The notes under the pieces were generated by a model. It was not told the origin of the DNA, searched no databases, and saw only the letters and a program-made list of their open reading frames with translations. A program made the position numbers and the translations under genes. Of a DNA stretch of 64,000 bases, positions 17,314 to 26,370 are shown in pieces. The stretch is taken from NCBI GenBank assembly GCA_949743265.1, contig CATJSX010000079.1:1-64000 (forward strand), in the 5' to 3' direction. This stretch comes from an uncultured Peptococcaceae bacterium (lineage in GTDB: Bacteria > Bacillota > Peptococcia > Peptococcales > Peptococcaceae). Positions within the stretch are counted from its first letter, which is position 1, and every line of letters begins with the position of its first letter.

Positions 17314-17361
17314 ATTATAGCCCTAAATCAGCGATAAAACAATTCTTATTGTCAAATTGTT
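17314..17361 (-). promoter_or_regulatory. Promoter and inverted repeat upstream of the CoA-disulfide reductase
   Basis: On the minus strand, -35 TTGTTT (17342-17337) and -10 TATAAT (17319-17314) are 17 bp apart. An inverted repeat AACAATT-N10-AATTGTT (17338-17361) overlaps the -35. A further perfect palindrome TAATACGTATTA lies at 17384-17395. Either could bind the neighbouring TetR protein. Confidence 0.5.
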
Positions 17362-17396
17362 CCATTCGTTTAATTTATCTATTTAATACGTATTAC

Positions 17397-17984
17397 TCAT
17401 TTTTCTTCCAAATACTCTCGTACTTTCAAAACGCCACCAGAAATAAACTGACTAACGATTTTTGCCATTTTTTCTTGACTGACGGGAACATCATTGATAA
17501 TCCATTCCAAGCTGCTTTCTACAAGCGCTCCTGTAACTAAAGCGTCAATGATTCTGCTTACAGACTCATCTTCAATGGCCCGTTCGCCGTCATTTAGGCT
17601 ATGCTTGATCAAATTTTTAAATTTAGTAGCAAATGGCGCGTTGCCTCGATTTTGATGGATACTCTTAATCGTTTTGCTATTAGCTTCAATATTTTCCAAA
17701 AACACTGCCACTTGCTGGTAAGGATTTTGCACAGGTTCTTTCATAGACTGCAATTTCAAATGAGCTTGCGTATTTTTAAAAATATCATTTTCGACTTGCT
17801 CCTGCACATCGTAAATATCAGTAAAATGGCTATAAAATGTTCCTCGGCTGACATTAGCTTCTGTTAAAATGTCTTTTACTGTAATTTCTTTAATATCTCG
17901 TTCAATATTAAGTTTGACGAAAGCGTCTTTAATAGCACTTTTTGACTTAACAACATCTCGTCTTTCACGATTTTCTCTAAGCAT
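17397..17984 (-). CDS. TetR/AcrR family regulator
   Basis: The 195-aa protein has an N-terminal HTH (ALKDAFVKLN-like helix, then ITVKDILTEANVSRGTFYSHF, residues about 36-56). The rest is helical with no recognisable ligand signature. It lies directly upstream of, and in the same direction as, the CoA-disulfide reductase gene, which makes that gene a likely target; the intervening 132 bp contain palindromes. It is a paralogue in type, not close in sequence, of the regulator at 13461. Confidence 0.9.
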   Translation of the reverse strand: MLRENRERRDVVKSKSAIKDAFVKLNIERDIKEITVKDILTEANVSRGTFYSHFTDIYDVQEQVENDIFKNTQAHLKLQSMKEPVQNPYQQVAVFLENIEANSKTIKSIHQNRGNAPFATKFKNLIKHSLNDGERAIEDESVSRIIDALVTGALVESSLEWIINDVPVSQEKMAKIVSQFISGGVLKVREYLEEK

Positions 17985-18222
17985 TTTTCCTCCTGACTTA
18001 TTATCTCAACCAAAATGTAGCTCAATAAACACACGCTGTGATTTCACATACTTCATACGTTATGTTTAATGTTAGACACTAGTATAAACGATTGGCTGAG
18101 AAAAGTCAAAGGCCAAAAATTTTTTATTTCATTTGGTACGATTAACATTTTTGACAACCTAGCGACCTTAATAATATTGAATATTTTTCTTCGACAGTCC
18201 ATCGATTGCTCAGGCAATCAAA

Positions 18223-18834
18223 CTATTTAAACTGTTTAGCCGAAATATCCTGATAAAATAGCCCATGCTGGGTACAGTACCACAATAGTCTACCAGTAGT
18301 TGAAATAGGAATTCTTGTTTGCAGTTCCCATTCGGGATATTGTTTGCACAAAATCAAACCATCACCAGTCAATAAAGCGACAAAAGCAAGATAATGCGTT
18401 TTTGTCATGGGATGATTACTGGTCACAAAAAAATCATCTTCTATAATTTCTACTGTAAGCTTCTCTGTTTCGTCTGCTCGTTGTGGCTTTAGTACATTCA
18501 ATTTTTTGCCACAACAGGAAATATCAGTATCTGTCATTGTCATAACCACATTTTGGCAATGTGGACAGACATAAAAAATCATTTTTTTCATATTGCCTCC
18601 CCATAAGTCGTTGACTTCCAATTCTCCTGAAAGCAGCTTTTGTACATCAATGCCTAATATTTTCGCCAGCTCGCCCAACAGCGAAATATCCGGACAACCC
18701 AAGCCACGCTCCCATTTGGAAATAGTTTTGTCACTAATAGCCAATTTCTCAGCTAGTTGTGCCTGTGTCAATTGCTGTTCTTTGCGTAATTGATAAATTA
18801 ACTCGCCAATTTTACTTGCATCCATTTGTTTCAC
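18223..18834 (-). CDS. XRE-type HTH fused to a desulforedoxin/superoxide reductase-like domain
   Basis: Residues about 8-65 form an XRE HTH (LRKEQQLTQAQLAEKLAISD, KTISKWERGLGCPDISLLGELA). Residues about 85-112 contain a rubredoxin/desulforedoxin-like site: YVCPHCQNVV then CCGKKL, four Cys. The C-terminus resembles the superoxide reductase domain: NHPMTKTHYLAFV and YCTQHGLFY carry the His and Cys residues expected of the Fe(His)4Cys centre. The fusion suggests a redox- or iron-sensing transcription factor, or a superoxide reductase tethered to DNA. Length 203 aa. No target gene is obvious. Metal binding is inferred from motif spacing only. Confidence 0.8.
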   Translation of the reverse strand: MKQMDASKIGELIYQLRKEQQLTQAQLAEKLAISDKTISKWERGLGCPDISLLGELAKILGIDVQKLLSGELEVNDLWGGNMKKMIFYVCPHCQNVVMTMTDTDISCCGKKLNVLKPQRADETEKLTVEIIEDDFFVTSNHPMTKTHYLAFVALLTGDGLILCKQYPEWELQTRIPISTTGRLLWYCTQHGLFYQDISAKQFK

Positions 18835-18935
18835 TCCTCGTTACTATTATAGAAAGGCAATAACAAAAACGCAATAAACGCTCCGTAGAGTTTTAAAAAT
18901 CATATACGCTACTCTAAAATCTCCCATTACAAAAT

Positions 18936-18983
18936 AAAAACTGTCGCTTTAACAGATCATATACCGCTAAAGCGACAGTTTTT
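18936..18983. terminator. Bidirectional terminator
   Basis: AAAAACTGTCGCTTTA (18936-18951) and TAAAGCGACAGTTTTT (18968-18983) are perfect arms with T-runs on both strands. It ends the kinase/solute-binding-protein transcript. Confidence 0.85.
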
Positions 18984-18990
18984 AAAACTA

Positions 18991-20295
18991 TTATTTTAAA
19001 GTTTCTTCTTGTAATTGATCAAATTTTGCCATACACTCATCAACTGAAGCGCCGCTTAACAAATCTCTGACGATTAAGCAGATATTGCCCCATTGTTCTA
19101 CACTCATATTTGCATCGGAGCCAAGAACATAAACGCCTTCATTGATACGATCGTTTAGTGGTTTTAGGGCGTCAATGCAGGCTACTTCGACGTTTTTCGA
19201 AGGTGAAATCACTTTATTATGCTCAGTATAGATTTTAAGTGCTTCATCAGAAAGAATAACATCCATTATAGCTAAAGTATCGTCTAAATGTTCAGCATTA
19301 ATGCCAACACCATATCCCGATAATGAAACAACTGGCATTTGCCCTCTATGACTGGGAAAACCAACCACTTGCAAATCAAAATCTGGATTACCGTAAGCCG
19401 TATCAGTATTAGCTGCTCCCCAATAAGCCATCACAATGGGTGTTTTTTGTGCTAAAAAATCTGGTCTTTCACCCTCAATAGCTTCATAAATATAAGCTCG
19501 TTCCGCATCAATATAATCCAAATCTATCATCTGTTTTAAAAATTCAAAGCCGGGACGCATATAATCACTTAGTTTCGCTTCGCCAGCATTAAGAGCAGCA
19601 ATTTCCGCTTTTGTATTATCGCCATTGTATAAATCAGCATAAGCCTGTGCGATAACAAAACATTCCAGCCACCAACGATTAGCGCCAACAGGTGTTTCAA
19701 TACCATTTTCTTTAAATACTCGACAGCATTCCAAAAATTCTTCCGGCGTATTAGGTATCGCTAAATCATACTGATCAAACATCTCTTTGTTGAGAAACAA
19801 ACCATAGACAACAATTTCTTGCGGTATTGCTACCAATTTGCCATCAACTGTATTAGCTGTTTTAACGACTTCTCTCAAATTTTGAACGCATGCTAATCCC
19901 GATAAATCTGCTAGTTTCCCTTCTGTGCCTAAAGCTTGGATTCCATCTGGATTCAATAAATAAATATCATCCATATTGTTGCGCGCACGATCAAGAATAA
20001 CATCATCATATGTTTTTTCTTGATAGTCTTCTGCTGTATAAGTACGGTATTCCACACTAATACCCAGTTTTTCTTCTGCCATAATAACTGTTAGTTCGTG
20101 AGCTGTTCTGGCTGTATTATCAGCATTGGGATCCGATTTTTCCATAGGGCCAAAGAAATTGACCACTCTTTTATTGTTTTCATCATTATCAATCAAATTG
20201 ACGCTGGTATTTTCCTTTTGATTGCAAGCTATCGTTGTTAACAATGTGGCTATCAATACAACAAACAATAAGCATTTTTTGTTAAATCCTTTCAT
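18991..20295 (-). CDS. Extracellular solute-binding lipoprotein
   Basis: The 434-aa protein has a lipoprotein signal peptide: a basic start, a hydrophobic core, and lipobox TTIAC with the lipidated Cys at about residue 24. The mature part has the family 1 extracellular solute-binding fold (IYLLNPDGIQALGTEGKLADL; VVSLSGYGVGINAE). No ABC permease genes are adjacent. Instead its start overlaps the hybrid histidine kinase by 4 bp, so the binding protein probably presents a ligand to the kinase rather than to a transporter. The ligand is unknown. Confidence 0.88.
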   Translation of the reverse strand: MKGFNKKCLLFVVLIATLLTTIACNQKENTSVNLIDNDENNKRVVNFFGPMEKSDPNADNTARTAHELTVIMAEEKLGISVEYRTYTAEDYQEKTYDDVILDRARNNMDDIYLLNPDGIQALGTEGKLADLSGLACVQNLREVVKTANTVDGKLVAIPQEIVVYGLFLNKEMFDQYDLAIPNTPEEFLECCRVFKENGIETPVGANRWWLECFVIAQAYADLYNGDNTKAEIAALNAGEAKLSDYMRPGFEFLKQMIDLDYIDAERAYIYEAIEGERPDFLAQKTPIVMAYWGAANTDTAYGNPDFDLQVVGFPSHRGQMPVVSLSGYGVGINAEHLDDTLAIMDVILSDEALKIYTEHNKVISPSKNVEVACIDALKPLNDRINEGVYVLGSDANMSVEQWGNICLIVRDLLSGASVDECMAKFDQLQEETLK

Positions 20296-22871
20296 TGTCC
20301 TCCCTCCTTTTGCTTAATATATTGATGTAATGTTTGTGTCAAAACTATCATGTCCACCGGTTTGGACACATGCGCGTCCATGCCAACATTAAGCGCATCT
20401 TTCACGTCTTCCGCAAAAGCATTAGCAGTCATCGCAATAATTGGTATGTTTTTAGCATCTAACCGTTCCAATGCTCTGATACGTTTTGTAGCTTCATAGC
20501 CGTTCATCACTGGCATCTGAACATCCATCAAAATTGCATCAAATTCATCTGCCGCAGTATGCTCAAAACGCTCTAACGCTATTTGACCATTTTCGACAAT
20601 TTCACAAGTTGCTCCTTCAATTTCAAGCAATTCTTGCAAAATCTCTGCATTGATCTCATTATCCTCTGCCACTAGAAAATGATAACCCTCTAAAGCCAGT
20701 TCTTCATGCCTTTCATCATCTGTTGCTTTTTCTTCGGCATAGAAGGCAGAAACTTTCTCCTTAAGTGCCGACACAAAGAAAGGCTTCAGTAAAAAGTCAT
20801 CAATTCCCGCTTGAAGTGCTTGCTCTTCTATACCATCCCATTCATATGCTGTCAGCAAGAAAATAGGAATAGGCTTAGAACAACACTTTCGTATCCGCTT
20901 AGCTGTTTCTATGCCATCAATGCCTGCCATTTGCCAAGCCAGTAGAAGCAAATGATAATCATTGTCGTTTGTCACAGAAGTTTCACAAATTGCACGAACA
21001 GCTTCTTCGCCATTGAATAAAACTTCTACTATGAGGTTCGTCTCTTCCATCAATGTTTGAATATCTTGACAAGCTTTACGATCACTATCAACTACTAAAA
21101 TGCGAGAAATGCCATACTTTTTCCAGAACTGCTTATCAGCTTTTTGATGAGCAATACGCAACTCAAGTTCAACAGTAAACAAACTCCCTTTACCAACTTC
21201 ACTAGTGACATCAATAGTCCCGCCCATCAATTCCACGATATTTTTCGTAATCGCCATACCTAAGCCAGTACCTTGCACCTTATTAGTAGTGCTGTTTTCT
21301 GCTCGGGTAAATGCATCAAAAATAATCTCCAGATATTCTGACGTCATACCAAAGCCGGTATCCTCTACTTCGATTCGAATAGACTCATATTGACTAGAAC
21401 GTTGCTCTAAGCCAATAATACGCAACCAAATATGCCCGCCTTGCGGTGTATATTTGACCGCATTGGAAAGCAGATTAAGCAAAATCTGATTCAATCGCGT
21501 TTCGTCGCCAATTAAGTATTCATGCTTAATTCCTGTCACTGCTACATCAAAAATCTGTCCCTTTTCTTTAGCTGCTGGTCGAATAATAGCATCAACTGAA
21601 GCAATGGTATTATTAAGCATAAATTCTTCCAGTGTAAGAACGGCTTTGCCACTTTCAATTTTCGATACATCCAAAATATCATTGATTAAACTCAATAAAT
21701 GTTGACCAGAAGATGTGATTTTTTTGGTATACTCTCGCACTTTGACTGGATTATCAGCATCTTTTGCCAATAACGTGGTAAAACCCAAAATGGCATTCAT
21801 CGGCGTGCGAATATCATGAGACATATTGGAAAGAAACATCGTTTTAGAAGTGTTGGCAATCTGCGCCACCTGTAATGCTTCAGCTAACTGTTTATTGTAC
21901 AACTCACGTTCTATTTCTCGTTCTTTGCGCAAATTAGCCTGTTGCTTTTCATAAACAAAATAAACTGCACAACAGATAAAAAACGCAGCTAACATTACTA
22001 TAACCACATTCAAAATATTTTGTTTGACCGCTTTTCCCTCACGTTGAATCGCTTCGACTGGTACATAACCAATCAAATATAACGAACCATTATTGACGGC
22101 CCACATATAGATCAGCGATTCTTTTTCATTGATATCATGATAAAACATAATATTTTTACCGTTTTTGATACTCTTTGCAATCTCAGACTGAATATTTTCC
22201 TCTAATATTTTGTTAGCGCGATAAAAATCCGCCAAATTCAAATGACCCGCTACTCGTTCACCAATTCCTTTGGGTTTCAGCAAAAAGCGCTCAGTCTTAG
22301 CATCCATAATATATAAAGAAGCATTGCTATTATAAAGTTTATCGGGAAACACATCATCAAGCGAATCATAAATATATTCAACATAAAGCGTTGCAATTTC
22401 TTCGCCATTTTCTCTAACAGGACAAGCCATTGTATAGGCCCATGTCCCCATTTCATTAAGATAAGAGGTCGAAACAAGTAACCCATCTATCATATTATTA
22501 TCAGAAAAATCTAAGGTATCCGTCGAAAAAAGTCTCCCATTATTAGAAATACCCTCTGTTTTTCCAGAAAGAACTAATGACATTTTGACAATGGTGCTAT
22601 TTCTATCATAAGAAAGAATGTAGTTTTCCAAATTATCAACCACAACCAGCTCTTCTGCAAGCAATTTCTGATACTCTGCGTCCCTTTGAAAGAGTATTTC
22701 AATAGTGCCTCTGATTAAATCTAAGCTTTCACTTAAATTACTAATGGCTGACTGAGACATTTCACTGGATATTTTGGTCGCAATAAAAAAAACAAAACTC
22801 CCCAAAAGAAGAAAAGCCAATAAAACAAAAATGATTAATACTTTTTTGTTATTATTTTTTTTCGTTTCCAT
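20292..22871 (-). CDS. Hybrid sensor histidine kinase with two receiver domains, the first degenerate
   Basis: The 859-aa protein has TM1 at about 10-32, an extracytoplasmic Cache-like sensor region to about 285, and TM2 at about 288-308. HisKA follows with FLSNMSHDIRTPMNAILGF (His about 354), then HATPase_c with N, G1 (DTGFGMT) and G2 (GTGLGMAI). The first receiver starts ILVVDSDRKA, but its phospho-acceptor position reads LLLLAWQMAG, Ala instead of Asp. The second is intact (DAILMDVQMPVMNG). There is no output domain, so a downstream phosphotransfer partner is expected elsewhere. It is translationally coupled to the downstream solute-binding lipoprotein gene. Confidence 0.9.
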   Translation of the reverse strand: METKKNNNKKVLIIFVLLAFLLLGSFVFFIATKISSEMSQSAISNLSESLDLIRGTIEILFQRDAEYQKLLAEELVVVDNLENYILSYDRNSTIVKMSLVLSGKTEGISNNGRLFSTDTLDFSDNNMIDGLLVSTSYLNEMGTWAYTMACPVRENGEEIATLYVEYIYDSLDDVFPDKLYNSNASLYIMDAKTERFLLKPKGIGERVAGHLNLADFYRANKILEENIQSEIAKSIKNGKNIMFYHDINEKESLIYMWAVNNGSLYLIGYVPVEAIQREGKAVKQNILNVVIVMLAAFFICCAVYFVYEKQQANLRKEREIERELYNKQLAEALQVAQIANTSKTMFLSNMSHDIRTPMNAILGFTTLLAKDADNPVKVREYTKKITSSGQHLLSLINDILDVSKIESGKAVLTLEEFMLNNTIASVDAIIRPAAKEKGQIFDVAVTGIKHEYLIGDETRLNQILLNLLSNAVKYTPQGGHIWLRIIGLEQRSSQYESIRIEVEDTGFGMTSEYLEIIFDAFTRAENSTTNKVQGTGLGMAITKNIVELMGGTIDVTSEVGKGSLFTVELELRIAHQKADKQFWKKYGISRILVVDSDRKACQDIQTLMEETNLIVEVLFNGEEAVRAICETSVTNDNDYHLLLLAWQMAGIDGIETAKRIRKCCSKPIPIFLLTAYEWDGIEEQALQAGIDDFLLKPFFVSALKEKVSAFYAEEKATDDERHEELALEGYHFLVAEDNEINAEILQELLEIEGATCEIVENGQIALERFEHTAADEFDAILMDVQMPVMNGYEATKRIRALERLDAKNIPIIAMTANAFAEDVKDALNVGMDAHVSKPVDMIVLTQTLHQYIKQKEGGQ

Positions 22872-23057
22872 ATTAGACTAACAACCTTTTATTAATCAAT
22901 TATTTAAAATTAATCATATTATAACATTTCACTTTTTTAAAGTCAAAGACTTCCTATTGCTTTCCACAGCAATCAAAGCCTTATTATATGATACGTAAAC
23001 GTCAAACAATTGACATTAAAAGGATTCATTTTTCACTATAACAATACATCAACAAAA

Positions 23058-23093
23058 AAATAGACAACTGCCTTTGCAGGCAATTGTCTATTT
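23058..23093 (-). terminator. Terminator downstream of dsrC
   Basis: AAATAGACAACTGCCT and AGGCAATTGTCTATTT form a near-perfect hairpin. On the minus strand the T-run of the distal arm continues as TTTTTTT. It ends the dsr transcript and insulates it from the kinase gene. Confidence 0.8.
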
Positions 23094-23147
23094 AGCCTAA
23101 TCAGCAGTTTCAAGCTGATTTCGAAAAATCTTCGTTATATGATATAA

Positions 23148-23465
23148 TCACACACAACCGGTTGGTTTTGGCAATCCAGCAACTTTACAAGCACCTTTTG
23201 CTGGACCAGATGGGAATAAATCGTAAATTTCTTTTAAAGAGAAACCAGATTCTTTGGTCATTTTACGAACCATTGGAGCAATACCATATTCAGCAAAGTA
23301 TTGTTTCAAGTAATTGATCAATTTCCAATGGTCTTCTGTTAATTCTTCAACGCCTTCTTCTTTAGCTAAATAAACAGCGACTTCTTCGCTCCATTCATCT
23401 AAATTTACAATAAAACCATCTTCGTCCAATTCTACGGATTTTCCATTTACTTCGATAGTTGGCAT
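23148..23465 (-). CDS. dsrC: DsrC, sulfur carrier for dissimilatory sulfite reductase
   Basis: The 105-aa protein has the DsrC/TusE fold and both redox cysteines in the C-terminal arm: GACKVAGLPKPTGCV, with CysB at 93 and CysA as the penultimate residue 104. Only DsrC proper, not TusE, has both. It accepts sulfur from DsrAB as a trisulfide that is later reduced at a membrane complex, normally DsrMKJOP, not in this window. It is the last gene of the cluster, 15 bp after the 66-aa gene and before a strong terminator. Confidence 0.95.
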   Translation of the reverse strand: MPTIEVNGKSVELDEDGFIVNLDEWSEEVAVYLAKEEGVEELTEDHWKLINYLKQYFAEYGIAPMVRKMTKESGFSLKEIYDLFPSGPAKGACKVAGLPKPTGCV

Positions 23466-23479
23466 AGTAAATTAGCACC

Positions 23480-23680
23480 TCACATTTTATATTTTTGATA
23501 TTTTTCTTTGGGGTCAACATACTCAGGATAATCAGCCAAATAGTCTCGCAGCATAGAAGTTGCCATATCAATCCCTTCTGCTAAACCTATTCTGTATTCG
23601 CTGGCTTTTGAATCTTTCATTTCCGTAACCAAGTTGTCGCAAAAATCCAGCCATTCAATGACATCGTCCATAAGCGCCAT
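23480..23680 (-). CDS. Unnamed 66-aa acidic protein in the dsr operon
   Basis: The product begins MALMDDVIEWLDFCDN and is predicted to be almost entirely helical, acidic, with a single Cys and a Tyr-rich tail (YPEYVDPKEKYQKYKM). GGGGGT lies 7 bp before the ATG. It is sandwiched between dsrD and dsrC in the same direction, so it is probably co-translated with dsrC. I do not recognise a family. A small helical accessory or chaperone for DsrC/DsrAB is one possibility, without direct evidence. Confidence 0.8.
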   Translation of the reverse strand: MALMDDVIEWLDFCDNLVTEMKDSKASEYRIGLAEGIDMATSMLRDYLADYPEYVDPKEKYQKYKM

Positions 23681-23700
23681 GTTCTTACCCCCATTTTATT

Positions 23701-23738
23701 TAACCAACGATAAAGGCTTATCCTTTATCGTTGGGTTA
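23701..23738 (-). promoter_or_regulatory. Strong intra-operon hairpin between dsrD and the 66-aa gene
   Basis: TAACCAACGATAAAGG (23701-23716) and CCTTTATCGTTGGGTTA (23722-23738) form a 16-bp stem with a CTTAT loop and one bulged base. On the minus strand it is followed by TTAAATAAAAT, not a clean T-run, so partial termination or mRNA processing/stabilisation is more likely than full termination. It could set the dsrC:dsrAB expression ratio. Confidence 0.6.
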
Positions 23739-23743
23739 AAAAC

Positions 23744-23938
23744 TTAAACGTTTTCTGGTAATGTAACATAAGAAGTTCCCAAGTATAAAAATTCTACTTT
23801 ACCTTCTTTTGCCAATTCATTAACAGCAGCGTCAACATCTTTTTTGTTTACGCCCAAAGCGGTAGCGATTTGCTTATTTTTCGCTTTACCATTCTTTAAA
23901 TACTCAAGAATTTTGGCCATTAACTCTTCGTCTGCCAT
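23744..23938 (-). CDS. dsrD: DsrD, small winged-helix activator of DsrAB
   Basis: The protein has about 64 aa (MADEELMAKILEYLKNGKAK...) with a helix-turn-helix-like middle (KNKQIATALGVNKKDVDAAVN) and a strand-rich end. Size, fold and position directly after dsrB match DsrD, found in sulfite/sulfate reducers and reported to stimulate DsrAB activity. The ATG at 23938 is chosen over the upstream GTG because GGTGG lies 8 bp before it. Presence of dsrD supports a reductive rather than an oxidative dsr pathway. Confidence 0.88.
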   Translation of the reverse strand: MADEELMAKILEYLKNGKAKNKQIATALGVNKKDVDAAVNELAKEGKVEFLYLGTSYVTLPENV

Positions 23939-23994
23939 TCTAAGCACCACCTAATCTATTATTATCGTTACATTAGGCACATCTACTTTCAAAT

Positions 23995-25071
23995 TTATTT
24001 ATCAGTAAATTTGAATTGAGCACTTGTACGGAATGTTTTCAAGGAGAATGTGAAATCATCAATGTGTTTGTCTGTGAATGGCAAATTAGCCAATTCAAAG
24101 AATTTTTCCCAACCGATTCTTTCAACCCATTCGCCATATCTTTCGCCCTTACGAGCATTGTTTACCCAAATTTCTACCAAGTTTTTGATTGCAGCTACCA
24201 AGCTGTCCCATCTTGGCGGTTCATTAGGAATAAACGGAATAACTAATTTAGAGAATGCTGGACCTGTACGGCTATCAGATACTTTACCGCCAACGAATAC
24301 GGCAACGCCGTCATGTTCTGGATCAGCGATTGGCATAGATGGACATACGGAGAAGCAGTTACCGCAGTACATACATTTTTCTTCGTTAATCGTTACTGAT
24401 TTTGCTTTTGGATTTGGTCTGATTGCACCAGTTGGACAAGCAGCAATGATATTTGGAATTTCGCAAGCATTAGCAACAGCGTCATCCATAACTCTTGGAA
24501 TCTTTCTGTGAACACCAACAAAAGCGATGTCAGAGCAGTGTACAGCACCGCACATGTTCAAGCAGCAAGCCATTGAAATTTTCAATTTTGCTGGCAGATC
24601 ATCTCTTTTGAAGTAATCAAACAGCTCATCCATAACCGCTTTAACCGTACCAGAAGCATCGGTTGCAGCACTGTGGCAATGTACCCAGCCTTGCGTATGA
24701 ATTAAATTTTTCAAAGATTTACCAGTACCGCCTACTGGCCAGCCTTCAGCTTCCAATTCAGCGATCAATGGTTCAACGTTTTCTTCATGAGAAGTTAAGA
24801 ATTCAACGTTATGACGGCTAGTAAAACGCAAATTGCCATCACAATATTTTTCAGCCAAATCAGCGAACCATCTCAACGTTTCGATACTCAAAAGACGAGG
24901 AGAAGCTGCGCGAACAGTGTACAATGCGCCTGCCGGTCCAACGTGTTTCAAAACGCCCGGTTTTACTTTTTCATGATATTGCCATTGACCATAGTTGTCT
25001 TGGCTCATTTTTGGCATTCTGTCCCAATAATGGGGAGGTCCAATATCAGTTGGTGCGTATTGAGAGATCAT
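23995..25071 (-). CDS. dsrB: Dissimilatory sulfite reductase beta subunit
   Basis: The 358-aa protein carries the siroheme/[4Fe-4S] cysteine motif region [19 protein letters not shown] (about residues 166-184) and a ferredoxin insert with [12 protein letters not shown] (about 234-245) preceded by [10 protein letters not shown]. The N-terminus [20 protein letters not shown] is typical of DsrB. With DsrA it forms the cytoplasmic heterotetramer that reduces sulfite to the DsrC trisulfide. Its start overlaps the dsrA stop by one base. Confidence 0.97.
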   Translation of the reverse strand: MISQYAPTDIGPPHYWDRMPKMSQDNYGQWQYHEKVKPGVLKHVGPAGALYTVRAASPRLLSIETLRWFADLAEKYCDGNLRFTSRHNVEFLTSHEENVEPLIAELEAEGWPVGGTGKSLKNLIHTQGWVHCHSAATDASGTVKAVMDELFDYFKRDDLPAKLKISMACCLNMCGAVHCSDIAFVGVHRKIPRVMDDAVANACEIPNIIAACPTGAIRPNPKAKSVTINEEKCMYCGNCFSVCPSMPIADPEHDGVAVFVGGKVSDSRTGPAFSKLVIPFIPNEPPRWDSLVAAIKNLVEIWVNNARKGERYGEWVERIGWEKFFELANLPFTDKHIDDFTFSLKTFRTSAQFKFTDK

Positions 25072-26303
25072 TATTCAGCCACCTCCATTTTTTTAGCTTG
25101 TTCAGCTTCAAAGTCTTCTGGATACCAGAAGTAATACGGATTTTCACGAGGATGGTTAACCATTTGTGGAATTGGATCCAATTCTACAGCTTTTAAGAAC
25201 TCAGCCATACCTTTTCTGTAAATCAATTCACCGATACGTTCACGAACTTTGGCGTTTTCATCCCACCAATCCCATGCTTTTTCAATGAAATCTTTAAATT
25301 CTTCGTAGTCGTTTTCTTTGTTCATTGGCATAAACGGTACGATTACCCATGATAAGAAAGCAGATTGAACGATAGTTGCTTTACCGCCGACCATGATGGT
25401 TGCGCCTTTTTCTTTACCAACATGAAGCGCTTTTGGCATTGCGCTGATGCAGTGCATGCAACGAGTGCAGTTGCCATTATCAATCTTAATTTCTTTTTTG
25501 TCTCCATCATATTTTATGCAGTTTGTCGGACAATAATCACAAACTAAACTTTGAATATCCATACCGCCGTCAGCATAAGCGGCAACTTCTTTCTGGTCAA
25601 CGATAATGCCGTCTCTCCATGTACCAATTACAGAAAAGTCAGCACGAGCTTTAGAAGATACACAGTCATTAGGACAGCCAGAAATTTTAATTTTGGATTT
25701 ATATGGCCACATTGGTCTGTGCAATTCGCTTTGATAATTTTGAGTAACATTATAGCAGAAATCCAAAGTATCAAAGCAAGCATATTCACAACGACCAGGA
25801 CCAACGCAGCAAACCGGCGTTCTCAAGTCAGAACCAGAACCGCCTAAGTCATAACCAGCATTGGAAAGATCATTGAAGCAATCTTGCAAATGATCAGTAG
25901 TGGTACCTAAAAATACGATATCACCAGTTGCGCCATGCATATTGGTCAAACCAGAACCATGTTTTTCCCAAATATCGCAAAGAGTACGCAAATCTTCGGA
26001 TCTGTAGAACCAGCCGGACGGCTGATTGACACGCATGGTGTGGAATTCGGTAACAGCCGGATATTTTTCTGGATTATCTGTATAACGACCGATAACACCG
26101 CCGCCATAACTTCTAACGCCAACGATACCGCCATGTTTCCAGTGTACCCGTTTTTCTTCATAGGAATCTTCTAATAAGTCAAGTAAAGTTTCTGCTTGTT
26201 CGTTTTTAGCAGCACTTTTCTCGATTTCTTTGACAAATGAAGGATAAGGACCTTTTTTCAACTCATCCAACATTGGTCTTGCTTTGCTTGTTGTCAAATT
26301 CAT
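25071..26303 (-). CDS. dsrA: Dissimilatory sulfite reductase alpha subunit
   Basis: About 410 aa. Siroheme-linked cluster ligands are visible in [18 protein letters not shown] and [19 protein letters not shown]. The inserted ferredoxin domain carries CDYCPTNC and [15 protein letters not shown]. The start at ATG 26303 ([10 protein letters not shown]) is preferred over an in-frame ATG at 26333 because GGGGGTG lies just upstream. The order ferredoxin-dsrA-dsrB-dsrD is compact. The protein is of the reductive bacterial type by gene context; phylogeny would be needed to say more. Confidence 0.97.
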   Translation of the reverse strand: MNLTTSKARPMLDELKKGPYPSFVKEIEKSAAKNEQAETLLDLLEDSYEEKRVHWKHGGIVGVRSYGGGVIGRYTDNPEKYPAVTEFHTMRVNQPSGWFYRSEDLRTLCDIWEKHGSGLTNMHGATGDIVFLGTTTDHLQDCFNDLSNAGYDLGGSGSDLRTPVCCVGPGRCEYACFDTLDFCYNVTQNYQSELHRPMWPYKSKIKISGCPNDCVSSKARADFSVIGTWRDGIIVDQKEVAAYADGGMDIQSLVCDYCPTNCIKYDGDKKEIKIDNGNCTRCMHCISAMPKALHVGKEKGATIMVGGKATIVQSAFLSWVIVPFMPMNKENDYEEFKDFIEKAWDWWDENAKVRERIGELIYRKGMAEFLKAVELDPIPQMVNHPRENPYYFWYPEDFEAEQAKKMEVAE

Positions 26304-26370
26304 GCACCCCCGTAGTATTATATAAATAGACACAAAACGTGTTACAACCTGTGCGCTCGCTCAAAACGAA

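Noticed and set aside
24050-24511. Plus-strand open frame antisense to dsrB
   Set aside because: Shadow of the strongly conserved dsrB coding sequence.
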